Assembly (NCBI RefSeq): GCF_037190085.1 | Contig: NZ_JBBCJO010000012.1 | Location: forward strand, 434,001-498,000 | Length of the DNA: 64,000 nucleotides | DNA from: Gemmatimonas aurantiaca | GTDB taxonomy: Bacteria; Gemmatimonadota; Gemmatimonadetes; Gemmatimonadales; Gemmatimonadaceae | Reading direction: 5' to 3' | Shown: positions 28,768 to 36,425 of the stretch, piece by piece | How positions within the stretch are numbered: position 1 is the first letter of the stretch | How the letters are laid out: each line of letters begins with the position of its first letter | Notes under the pieces: model-generated | The model's input: only the letters and a program-made list of their open reading frames with translations | Databases searched by the model: none | Told to the model about the DNA's origin: nothing | Position numbers and translations under genes: made by a program

Positions 28768-29918
28768 GACGCACCTCCGCGCATCCACATGAACAGCACC
28801 GTCACGACCAGGTTGGCCAGCGAGAGCGGCAACAGCAGCTTCCACGACAGCCCCAGCATCTGGTCGTACCGGAACCGCGGCAGGGTCCACCGGATCTGGA
28901 TCTGGAGCACGCACAGCAGCGCCACCTTGCCGAGGAACGTCAGCATCTGGAGCGGCACGCGCACACCCTGGCTCAGCGCGATCTCGCGCCCCCCGGGCAG
29001 CAGGAATCCCGCGTCGTTCATGAACGGCAGATTGTAGCCGCCCAGGAACAACGTCGCGAACAGCGCGCCCACGATGGCGATCTGGATGAACTCGGAGAAC
29101 ATGAACAGCCCGAGCTTCATCGCGCTGTATTCGGTGAAATACCCGGCCACCAGCTCCGATTCCGCTTCCGGCAGGTCAAAAGGAATGCGTTTGTTCTCGG
29201 CGATCGCGGCAGTGAGGAAGAGAAACGCCGCCAGCGGTTGCTGAAAGAGACCCCACGCCGGCAGAAAGCCGGCCATCGTGCCCGACTGCTGCTGCACGAT
29301 CGATCCGAGATCGACCGTGCCATATACCAGGATGAGCCCCATCACCGTGAGCCCCATGACGAGCTCGTAGGAGATCATCTGCGAGCCGGCACGCAGACCG
29401 CCCAGGAGCGAGAACTTGTTCTCCGACGCCCAGCCCGCGAGCATCGCCCCGATGATGGTCAGCCCGCTGAACGCGAACACGACCAGCAGTCCGGCGTCGA
29501 GTTGCGCGATCTGCATGGAGTAGGTGCGTCCACCGAACCACGACGCCAGCGCCGGAAACAGCGCGCCCGGATCGATCGTGCCGCCGAACGGAATCACCGC
29601 GAACACCAGCAGCACCGGCGTGAACACGACGAACGGCGCCAGGAAGTATCCCAGCTGGTCGTGCGCCCGTGGCTTGAAGTTCTCCTTGAGCAGCATCTTC
29701 GCGCCGTCTGCCATACCGTGAAACAGACCGAGCCACACCAGTTTGATGTTGGTGAACGGAATGCGGATGTAGGCGCGATTGGCGCCCACCCGGTCCGACA
29801 TCACCGCCGACTGCTTGCGCTCCACCCAGGTCAGCAGACCGCCGAAACTGAGCAGCATCACCATGGAGTAGATGATGAAGGCCAGCGTCATCACGAGATC
29901 GGGAAGCACCTGACTCAT
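28764..29918 (-). CDS. nuoH: NADH-quinone oxidoreductase subunit H
   Basis: This membrane subunit forms most of the quinone chamber of complex I. It has 384 residues and eight or nine helices. The conserved loops are WVERKQSAVMSDRVGANRAY in part, ENKRIPFDLPEAESELVAGYFTEYS in part, and RFRYDQMLGLSWK near the C-terminus. The ATG at 29918 overlaps the nuoG stop by 4 bp. It differs from E. coli NuoH mainly by longer loops (384 against 325 residues). Confidence 0.96.
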   Translation of the reverse strand: MSQVLPDLVMTLAFIIYSMVMLLSFGGLLTWVERKQSAVMSDRVGANRAYIRIPFTNIKLVWLGLFHGMADGAKMLLKENFKPRAHDQLGYFLAPFVVFTPVLLVFAVIPFGGTIDPGALFPALASWFGGRTYSMQIAQLDAGLLVVFAFSGLTIIGAMLAGWASENKFSLLGGLRAGSQMISYELVMGLTVMGLILVYGTVDLGSIVQQQSGTMAGFLPAWGLFQQPLAAFLFLTAAIAENKRIPFDLPEAESELVAGYFTEYSAMKLGLFMFSEFIQIAIVGALFATLFLGGYNLPFMNDAGFLLPGGREIALSQGVRVPLQMLTFLGKVALLCVLQIQIRWTLPRFRYDQMLGLSWKLLLPLSLANLVVTVLFMWMRGGAS

Positions 29919-31417
29919 GCCGAGGCCCTCCGCACGCCGACTTCGGCGGAGAGCAGCATGCCGAACAGTGTCTCGGCGTGCGTGACCAGAGGCGCCGGCG
30001 TGAAACACGCCGCGAAGTCGCTCACCACGCCGGCGAAGTTCGTATAGTGCCCTGCCCGTTCCGTCTGGATGCTGATGGGCAGGAAGACCGCCGCCACTTC
30101 GTTGTCGGCATGCGCCCATGCATCGAGCCGGATCACCTGCGCTCCCTGCGGCAGCGCCGCAGCGGGCACGCCCTCACCCCACACCAGCACCACATCGGCA
30201 TCAGCCGGAATGGCCGTCAGCCCTTCTGCCGGCAGCGGCGGAAACAACGCCAGCGCGCCATGACGATTGGGATTCTTGTCGGCCTTGATCAGGATGTCGT
30301 CCTCGATCACTTCACCGGGAACCGGCTGATGATCGGCTTTCACCCACGCCGTGAGCCGGTCGCCGAGCGATGCGGCAATGGTGAGCTGGAACGCCGCGAG
30401 TTCCTCGTTCGATCCCCAGCTCGACACCAGCGCCACCACCTTCTTCGCCCCCGCGAGCAACGCCGCGGCGGCCGCGATGGCGTCGGCACGATCGACCACG
30501 CGGCCGGCAATCATCGGCTGTTCGGCACGCGGACGTTCGAGGATCTTCGCCAGATCGCGGGCCTTGTTGCACACCCACGGCCCATTGACGTCGGGATTTT
30601 CCCGCGGCGTGACGCGTTCGATGCGGGTATTGAGTTTCGGATCGAGTGCCTTGAACGCCCAGGCCTGGCGACGATGCCAGATGGAGATGTTGCACCCCCG
30701 CTCGCAGCCGGGACACACCGAGGCCGTGGGCTCGGTGTACCACACACGGGAGTTGTCGATGTTCTCACGCGACAGCAGCGCCCCAACCGGACAGATGTCG
30801 ATGACATTGTCCGAGTACACGTCGTCGTTGAAATTCGCGTCCTCGGCCGGCCGGATCAGCGAGTGATCGCCGCGGTACACCGCCCCCAGCGCGTGGGTCT
30901 TCGAGACCTCGTGGGTGAACCGGACGCAGCGCGTGCACATGATGCAGCGCTCGTTGTCCAGCATGATGCGATCGGAGAGCGGGTAGAACTTCGTCGCGTG
31001 ATTCTTCCGGTCGCGCGAGAGTGACGCCGCGCCGTTGTGTTCGTAGTGGTAGTCCTGCAGGGTGCACTCGCCCGACTTGCTGCAGATGCCGCAATCCACC
31101 GGATGATTCAGGGTGATGAACTGCATCGTGTCCTTCCGCAACTTCTTCACCGTGTCCGAATTGAGCAGTACCCGCATCCCGGCGGTGACCGGCATGTTGC
31201 AGCCGATGTCGAACCACGGATCACCGTTGTCCGACTCCACTTCCACCATGCAGATGCGGCAGTTGCCCGGCACCGAAAGCTGCGGATGCCAGCAGAAATG
31301 CGGCACGTCGAACCCGTGCTCGCGCGCCGCCTGGATCACCGTCTGTCCATCCTTCGCGGTGACCGGGTGTCCGTCGATGAAGAACTCGAGGATCTTCTCG
31401 GGGCGATTCTCACTCAT
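29915..31417 (-). CDS. nuoG: NADH-quinone oxidoreductase subunit G, short form with N7-like cysteines
   Basis: This iron-sulfur subunit of complex I has 500 residues, much shorter than E. coli NuoG (about 900). Ligands seen are [2Fe-2S] Cys42, 53, 56, 73; N5 His105, Cys109, 112, 118; N4 Cys158, 161, 164, 209; and an N7-like set Cys235, 238, 242 and 283. The last gap is 40 residues instead of the usual 27. The remaining molybdopterin-like domain (from about 290) is truncated and poorly conserved, as in many bacterial NuoG proteins. The ATG at 31417 overlaps nuoF by 4 bp and the end overlaps nuoH by 4 bp. Confidence 0.94.
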   Translation of the reverse strand: MSENRPEKILEFFIDGHPVTAKDGQTVIQAAREHGFDVPHFCWHPQLSVPGNCRICMVEVESDNGDPWFDIGCNMPVTAGMRVLLNSDTVKKLRKDTMQFITLNHPVDCGICSKSGECTLQDYHYEHNGAASLSRDRKNHATKFYPLSDRIMLDNERCIMCTRCVRFTHEVSKTHALGAVYRGDHSLIRPAEDANFNDDVYSDNVIDICPVGALLSRENIDNSRVWYTEPTASVCPGCERGCNISIWHRRQAWAFKALDPKLNTRIERVTPRENPDVNGPWVCNKARDLAKILERPRAEQPMIAGRVVDRADAIAAAAALLAGAKKVVALVSSWGSNEELAAFQLTIAASLGDRLTAWVKADHQPVPGEVIEDDILIKADKNPNRHGALALFPPLPAEGLTAIPADADVVLVWGEGVPAAALPQGAQVIRLDAWAHADNEVAAVFLPISIQTERAGHYTNFAGVVSDFAACFTPAPLVTHAETLFGMLLSAEVGVRRASA

Positions 31418-32790
31418 GCGGAAGCCCCCGCCGTTGCGGTCGCCGTCACATCCGCGAACGGATCGTCGACCGTCAACCGCCCGTCGTACATCGAGCGTCC
31501 GTTCGTGATGAAGTACTCGAATTCATCGCGATAGTGATCGAGAATCGCCGAACAGGCGTAACCCGCCGAGTCCCCGAGGCTGCAGATGGTGGTGCCATCG
31601 TTGGCGTTGGAGATGTGGTACAGCCGGTCGATATCGTCGGGATGTCCTTCACCGCGCACGATGCGGTCCAGGATGCGCTCCATCCACCCCATGCCCTCGC
31701 GGCAGGGCGTGCACTGTCCGCACGATTCGTGGTGATAGAAGCGCTGGATGATGCGCGCGACCCGCACCATGCAGGTGCCTTCGGCGATGACGATCATGCC
31801 GCCGGAGCCGATCTGTGAACCGGCACTCAGCGCGGAGTTGTGATCGAGCGTGAGTCCCTTGAGTTCGTTGGCATCGAGGATCTTCGTGGACACGCCGCCC
31901 GGAATGACACACTTGAGACCACGCCCGCCGGGAATGCCGCCACAGTCCTCGTAAAGGAACTTCTCCCACGAGTACCCGTATTCCACTTCGTACACCCCCG
32001 GGCGCACCAGGTGGCCGGAGATGGAGATCATCTGCGTGCCGGGACTCTTGGGCAGCCCCACCTTCCGGAACGCTTCGCCGCCTTCCCCCACGATGGCGGG
32101 AATGTTGGCCAGCGTCTCCACGTTGTTCACCACGGTGGGTCGCTGATACAAGCCCTTCACCGTAAGCCGTGGCGGACGGTTGCGCGGCCAGCCTTTTTTG
32201 CCCTCGAGAGACGCCAGCATCGCCGAGGCTTCACCGCACACGTACGAACCGGCGCCGCGATACAGCACGATATCGAGCGAATAGTCGGTGCCGAGAATGT
32301 TCCGGCCCAGCAGCCCGGCGTCGTACGCCTCTTCGATGGCATCGCGCAGCCGACGGTAGGGCAGATCGAACTCACCGCGGATGTAGATGAACGCGTGCCG
32401 CCCCATGATGGCGTAGGACGCCAGGATGAGGCCTTCGATGCACAGGTGCGGCACATGCTCGAGCAGCCAGCGATCCTTGAACGTGCCCGGTTCGCCCTCG
32501 TCGGCATTCATGCAGACGTAGTGCGGCTCACCGTCGTTCAGTTTGATGACGCCCCATTTCCGGCCGGCCGGAAAGGCCGCCCCGCCATGTCCGAGCAGAC
32601 CCGCGGCCGAGACTTCCTTGGTGACATCGGTGGGCTGCATGCTGGTGAGCGCCTTCTGCAGCGACTGATAACCTCCACGAGCCCGGTACGCCGCGAGGGA
32701 ATGCGACGTGTCCGTGACGGGGAAGTTCATGAAGTACTTCCGCCCGCTCAGCGCCGGAAATTCGGGAGTGGCCGTGACCGGTGTCGTCAT
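31414..32790 (-). CDS. nuoF: NADH-quinone oxidoreductase subunit F (NADH/FMN site)
   Basis: This subunit oxidises NADH and holds FMN and cluster N3. The 458 residues contain the FMN site GLLGHGGAAFPAGRKWG (64-80), CMNADEGEPGTFKDR (93-107), GSYVCGEASAMLASLEGK (181-198) and the N3 ligands Cys357, 360, 363 (SCGQCTPCREG) and Cys403 (TICSLGD). The ATG at 32790 overlaps the nuoE stop by 4 bp. It lacks the N-terminal thioredoxin-like extension found in the fdsB product at 14450. Confidence 0.96.
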   Translation of the reverse strand: MTTPVTATPEFPALSGRKYFMNFPVTDTSHSLAAYRARGGYQSLQKALTSMQPTDVTKEVSAAGLLGHGGAAFPAGRKWGVIKLNDGEPHYVCMNADEGEPGTFKDRWLLEHVPHLCIEGLILASYAIMGRHAFIYIRGEFDLPYRRLRDAIEEAYDAGLLGRNILGTDYSLDIVLYRGAGSYVCGEASAMLASLEGKKGWPRNRPPRLTVKGLYQRPTVVNNVETLANIPAIVGEGGEAFRKVGLPKSPGTQMISISGHLVRPGVYEVEYGYSWEKFLYEDCGGIPGGRGLKCVIPGGVSTKILDANELKGLTLDHNSALSAGSQIGSGGMIVIAEGTCMVRVARIIQRFYHHESCGQCTPCREGMGWMERILDRIVRGEGHPDDIDRLYHISNANDGTTICSLGDSAGYACSAILDHYRDEFEYFITNGRSMYDGRLTVDDPFADVTATATAGASA

Positions 32791-33287
32791 TTCGCGAGGT
32801 CCTCGAGCAGCGCGTCCACCGCGGCCGGCGTGAGGTTCTCGTGGTACGTGTCGTTCACCATCATCATCGGAGCCGTGCCGCAGGACGCGAGGCACTCCAC
32901 CGTGCTGAGCGTGAATTTGCCGTCAGCCGTGGTCTCGCCCGGCTTGATCCCGAGCTTCTGGCACAGGTAGCCCACCAGGCCTTCGGCACCACGCAGCGAG
33001 CAGGAGAGGTTGTGACACACCTGCAGATGGTGGGTGCCGAGCGGCACACGCGTGAACTGCGTGTAGAACGCGATCACCTCGTCCACCTGGATGCGCGACA
33101 CGCCGAGATACGCCACGAGTTCGTCGATATCGCTGTCGGCGATGTATCCACGCTCCTCCTGGATGCGGCGCAGACACGGCAGCGTGAGCGATCCCGTGAA
33201 ATCCTCCGGATAGCGCGTCTTCCAGCGCTCGAACTCCGGAATGAGATGCTGGATGTTCTCCATCGGTTTTTTCACCGGCGTCGTCAT
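32787..33287 (-). CDS. nuoE: NADH-quinone oxidoreductase subunit E ([2Fe-2S])
   Basis: This 166-residue subunit carries cluster N1a and lies next to NuoF. The four ligands are Cys91, Cys96, Cys132 and Cys136 in a thioredoxin-like fold, and the preceding SRIQVDEVIAFYTQFTR segment is typical. The ATG at 33287 overlaps the nuoD stop by 4 bp; an internal ATG eight codons later is a less likely start. It is distinct from the fdsG product, sharing only the family pattern. Confidence 0.96.
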   Translation of the reverse strand: MTTPVKKPMENIQHLIPEFERWKTRYPEDFTGSLTLPCLRRIQEERGYIADSDIDELVAYLGVSRIQVDEVIAFYTQFTRVPLGTHHLQVCHNLSCSLRGAEGLVGYLCQKLGIKPGETTADGKFTLSTVECLASCGTAPMMMVNDTYHENLTPAAVDALLEDLAK

Positions 33288-34522
33288 CGGTCGCACTCGC
33301 CACCGATCATGTTGATCGAGCCGAACGTCGTGACGATGTCGGCCAACTGATATCCGTCGAGCATGCGGTGCGCGCCGCCCATGTGCACGAAACTCGGCGA
33401 GCGGACATGCACCTTGTGCGGCACGCCCTCCCCATTGCTGACGATGTAGAATCCCAGCTCGCCGTTGGCCGCTTCGTGGCCCACGTACACATCGCCCGCC
33501 GGCACCACCGGCCCTTCCATCACCAGCTTGAAATGGTTGATGAGCGATTCGATCTCCCCGTACACGAGCTGCTTCTCGGGGAACACGCAGCGACGGTCGT
33601 CCACGTTGATGGGGCCGTCGGGGATCATGTCCATGAGCTGACGGATCATGTACACCGATTCGTCCATCTCGCGCATGCGCACGTAGTAGCGATCGTAGTT
33701 GTCGCCCAGAATCCCCACGGGCACGTCGAAATCGAGCTCGGCGTATGCGAGATACGGGGTATCCTTGCGCAGATCGCGCGGCACACCGGTGGAGCGCAGA
33801 ATCGGTCCGGTGAATCCCCAGTGCAGCGCCTCCGCCGTACTGAGGGTGCCCACGTTGCGCATGCGATCGATGAAGATGCGGTTGCGGTCGACGAGGCCAT
33901 GCACGCGTTCGAGGTACAACTCGTAGTCGCGCAGGATCTCCTCCAGCCGCTTGAACCAGCCCTCGGGCACGTCCGCCGCGAGGCCACCGATACGGCCGTA
34001 CGAGTACGTGACCCGCGCGCCGGTGAGCGCCGCCAGATGTTCGTACATCGCGTCCCGCACCGTCACGAGATACAGGAACGCCGTCATCGCACCGAGTTCC
34101 ATGAGCGACGCGGCCACACAGGTGAGATGGTCGGCCAGACGGGAGTACTCGGCCAGCAGCGTGCGCAGGTACTTCGTGCGCGGCGTGATCTCGATGCCCA
34201 TCAGACGCTCCACCCCATCGCAGTACGCGAAGTTGTTGATGAGCGCCGAGCAGTAGTTCAGCCGGTCGACGTACGGGATGAGGTTGTGCCAGGTGTGATC
34301 CTCGCACTCCTTCTCGAACCCGCGATGCAGGTAGCCGCAGTGCACATCGGTGCGCAGCACCTTCTCGCCATCGAGTTCGGCAATGATCTGCACCGTGCCG
34401 TGCGTGGCCGGATGCGACGGACCGATGTTGACGACCACCGTGTCGTCACGGGAAGGCCCGAAGGCGGCCGCGACCGGGTTCGCGATCGGTGGACGGAGAA
34501 CGGGGCTAGCGGACAAGGGCAC
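33284..34522 (-). CDS. nuoD: NADH-quinone oxidoreductase subunit D
   Basis: This 49-kDa-type subunit forms the quinone-binding pocket of complex I with NuoB. About 412 residues contain VVNIGPSHPATHGTVQII, the quinone-site His in that segment, ECEDHTWHNLIPYVDRLNY in part, and the C-terminal FGSINMIGGECDR. There is no ATG near the expected start. A GTG at 34522 (VPLSASP) or a TTG at 34516 are the in-frame choices, each overlapping the end of nuoC by 17 or 11 bp. The identity is certain; the first few residues are not. Confidence 0.94.
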   Translation of the reverse strand: MPLSASPVLRPPIANPVAAAFGPSRDDTVVVNIGPSHPATHGTVQIIAELDGEKVLRTDVHCGYLHRGFEKECEDHTWHNLIPYVDRLNYCSALINNFAYCDGVERLMGIEITPRTKYLRTLLAEYSRLADHLTCVAASLMELGAMTAFLYLVTVRDAMYEHLAALTGARVTYSYGRIGGLAADVPEGWFKRLEEILRDYELYLERVHGLVDRNRIFIDRMRNVGTLSTAEALHWGFTGPILRSTGVPRDLRKDTPYLAYAELDFDVPVGILGDNYDRYYVRMREMDESVYMIRQLMDMIPDGPINVDDRRCVFPEKQLVYGEIESLINHFKLVMEGPVVPAGDVYVGHEAANGELGFYIVSNGEGVPHKVHVRSPSFVHMGGAHRMLDGYQLADIVTTFGSINMIGGECDR

Positions 34523-35084
34523 TCTGCGGCGGACGGTACGGCACGAGAGGTTGTTCCTGCTGCTTCGGATAGTCCTTGCGCAGCGGATGACCGACGAACC
34601 CCTCGTACAGAAGAATGGGACGCAGATCGGCATTGCCGCGGAAGACGATGCCATACATGTCGTGGCACTCGCGTTCCATGTATCCGGCGGAACCGTACAG
34701 TCCCGTCAGCGTCTCCACCTCGGGCCGCACATCGGGTGCGGTCGCGTCCGCGGCTTGGTGTACGCGCACCTTGAGCCGGATGCGCACATGATGGGTGGTG
34801 GAGTAGAAGTGGTAGACCACGTCGAACCGCGGCGTGCGGTCGGGCCAGTCCACCGCCGTCACATCGAGAAAGAGGTCGAAACCGAAGTCGTCGCGCAGGC
34901 CACGGGCCACGCGTACGAGGGCTTCGGGGAGCAGTTCCAGCACCAGGATGCCGTGCTGCACGCCGAGCGACCGCACGGGACGTTCGGGAGACAGCGGGAG
35001 CGCCTCATCCGCATCCGGAGGCGCCGGGACCTGCAGCGACTGGAGTAGCGACTGCTCGAGCTGTGTGAAAACCGTTGCCGTCAC
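34506..35084 (-). CDS. nuoC: NADH-quinone oxidoreductase subunit C
   Basis: This peripheral-arm subunit (30-kDa type) of complex I has about 192 residues. Family features are DVTAVDWPDRTPRFDVVYHFYS in part, VRIRLKVRV, and the signature ERECHDMYGIVFRGNADLRPILLYEGFVGHPLRKDYP (quoted here only as the ERECHDMYGIVFRGN and HPLRKDYP ends). The start is a GTG at 35084, 2 bp after the nuoB stop; no ATG is available. It is separate from nuoD, not fused as in E. coli. Confidence 0.95.
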   Translation of the reverse strand: MTATVFTQLEQSLLQSLQVPAPPDADEALPLSPERPVRSLGVQHGILVLELLPEALVRVARGLRDDFGFDLFLDVTAVDWPDRTPRFDVVYHFYSTTHHVRIRLKVRVHQAADATAPDVRPEVETLTGLYGSAGYMERECHDMYGIVFRGNADLRPILLYEGFVGHPLRKDYPKQQEQPLVPYRPPQSALVR

Positions 35085-35086
35085 GA

Positions 35087-35644
35087 TCAGAAGCGGTCGT
35101 TGATGATGGGATGGCGCCCGTTGGCGATCTTCTCCTGCAGGCGCATGATCCCATCGATGACCATTTCCGGGCGCGGCGGGCAGCCGGGGACGTAGATGTC
35201 CACCGGGATGATGCGGTCGATCCCGGGCAGCGAAGCGTAGTTCTGGTAGAACCCGCCCGACGTGGCGCAGACCCCGAAGGCCATGACCCATTTGGGCTCG
35301 CACATCTGCTCGTAGACCTTGAGCAGGATGGGGGCCTGTTTCTGGGTGACCGTGCCCACGACCATGAGGAGATCGGCCTGACGCGGGGAGAAGCGCGGCA
35401 GCGCGGCCCCGAACCGGTCGGTGTCGTAGTTGGAGGCGCTGACGGCCATGAATTCCATGGCGCAGCAGGCCGTCACGAACGGATAGGGGAAGAGCGAGAA
35501 CTTGCGCGCCCACCCCACGAGTTCGTCCTTGCGCGTCGTCAGATACTCGAACGTCGCGTGTTTGCCCGGGGTGGCGGATCCGGCGGAGGCCCCTGCGGGC
35601 GCCGGTCTCGTCACATCCACGATGGGGAGCTGCTTGCCGTACAT
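35087..35644 (-). CDS. nuoB: NADH-quinone oxidoreductase subunit B (cluster N2)
   Basis: This subunit holds cluster N2, the last Fe-S centre before quinone. The 185 residues have the tandem cysteines TACCAMEFMA, then MCEPKWVMAFGVCATSGGFY and VPGCPPRPE. The N-terminal 30 residues are a Pro/Ala-rich extension before the core. The ATG at 35644 has GGAG about 8 bases upstream and follows the nuoA stop by 14 bp. Confidence 0.96.
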   Translation of the reverse strand: MYGKQLPIVDVTRPAPAGASAGSATPGKHATFEYLTTRKDELVGWARKFSLFPYPFVTACCAMEFMAVSASNYDTDRFGAALPRFSPRQADLLMVVGTVTQKQAPILLKVYEQMCEPKWVMAFGVCATSGGFYQNYASLPGIDRIIPVDIYVPGCPPRPEMVIDGIMRLQEKIANGRHPIINDRF

Positions 35645-35658
35645 GCTCACTCCGTTCG

Positions 35659-36024
35659 TCACTCCGTCACGGCGTCCAGCACCCGCGCGCGATACACGTA
35701 CAGCAGGCACAGCACCAGGAGCGTGGCGAACAGGAAAAAGGTGAAGACCATGAACCCGGTCAGCGGACGCGCACCGAGCGCCCAGATGAAGAGGAACATG
35801 GTCTCGAGATCGAACAGCAGAAAGACGATGGCGACCGCGTAGTACTTGATCGGCACCGCCTTGACGTTGAGCAGATCGACGGCCGTGGCGCCACACTCGA
35901 ACGGTTCGAGTTTGGTGGACGTCATGGCCGGTTTGGGTCCCAGCAGCGCGTTGAGCGCCAACGCCAGGCCAACGAAGCCGACGATCGCGCAGAAGTACAG
36001 CAAGAACGTGAGATAGGGAGTCAT
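35659..36024 (-). CDS. nuoA: NADH-quinone oxidoreductase subunit A
   Basis: This first gene of the complex I operon encodes a 121-residue membrane subunit with three helices. The conserved loop KLEPFECGATAVD carries the cysteine used to report on conformational state in other complex I enzymes, and KYYAVAIVFLLFDLETMFLF is the signature second helix. The ATG at 36024 has a GGGAG-like site upstream. The region before it is shared with the divergent SusC gene. Confidence 0.95.
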   Translation of the reverse strand: MTPYLTFLLYFCAIVGFVGLALALNALLGPKPAMTSTKLEPFECGATAVDLLNVKAVPIKYYAVAIVFLLFDLETMFLFIWALGARPLTGFMVFTFFLFATLLVLCLLYVYRARVLDAVTE

Positions 36025-36425
36025 CGCGGACAGGCAGGATCCGCACCCACCGGCGCGGGGGCGGCGGTGGAATGCAGACGGGAGGGCCAGCCTCAGCCAT
36101 GCAGGCGGCCCTTCAACGTGGGCAACGTGCGGTGGCGTACCGGCTGCGTCAAGCAGGCTTTCCTGTACCTGCACGAGCCGACACCGGGCTTCTTTGGCGC
36201 CGAAAAACCAAAGCGAATTACTCGGGATGCCAGTAGGCAAACCGTTGGCCCCTCACTAAGATCCGAGGGGCACAAAGTGGGATCCCGTCCCGCCGCAATG
36301 CGCCAGATCACAGGGGTGCCCTCTTTAATCGGTTGGTCCCACCGACCCGCCCCCGTGACGACTCGACGCCTGGTGTGGTTGTCACAGTGTCGTCGAATCA
36401 TTCACCCCCCGGAAGGAGACTATTG
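36025..36425. other. 401-bp divergent intergenic region between nuoA and susC
   Basis: No gene is supported here. It must contain the promoters of the nuo operon (left) and the susC-susD operon (right), and perhaps a long leader for susC. A 7-bp hairpin GCCCCTC/GAGGGGC lies at 36248-36254 with 36265-36271, and a short TCGGT/ACCGA hairpin follows at about 36332-36350. An AAGGAG ribosome-binding site lies just before the susC ATG. I cannot pick out convincing -35/-10 elements. Confidence 0.5.
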
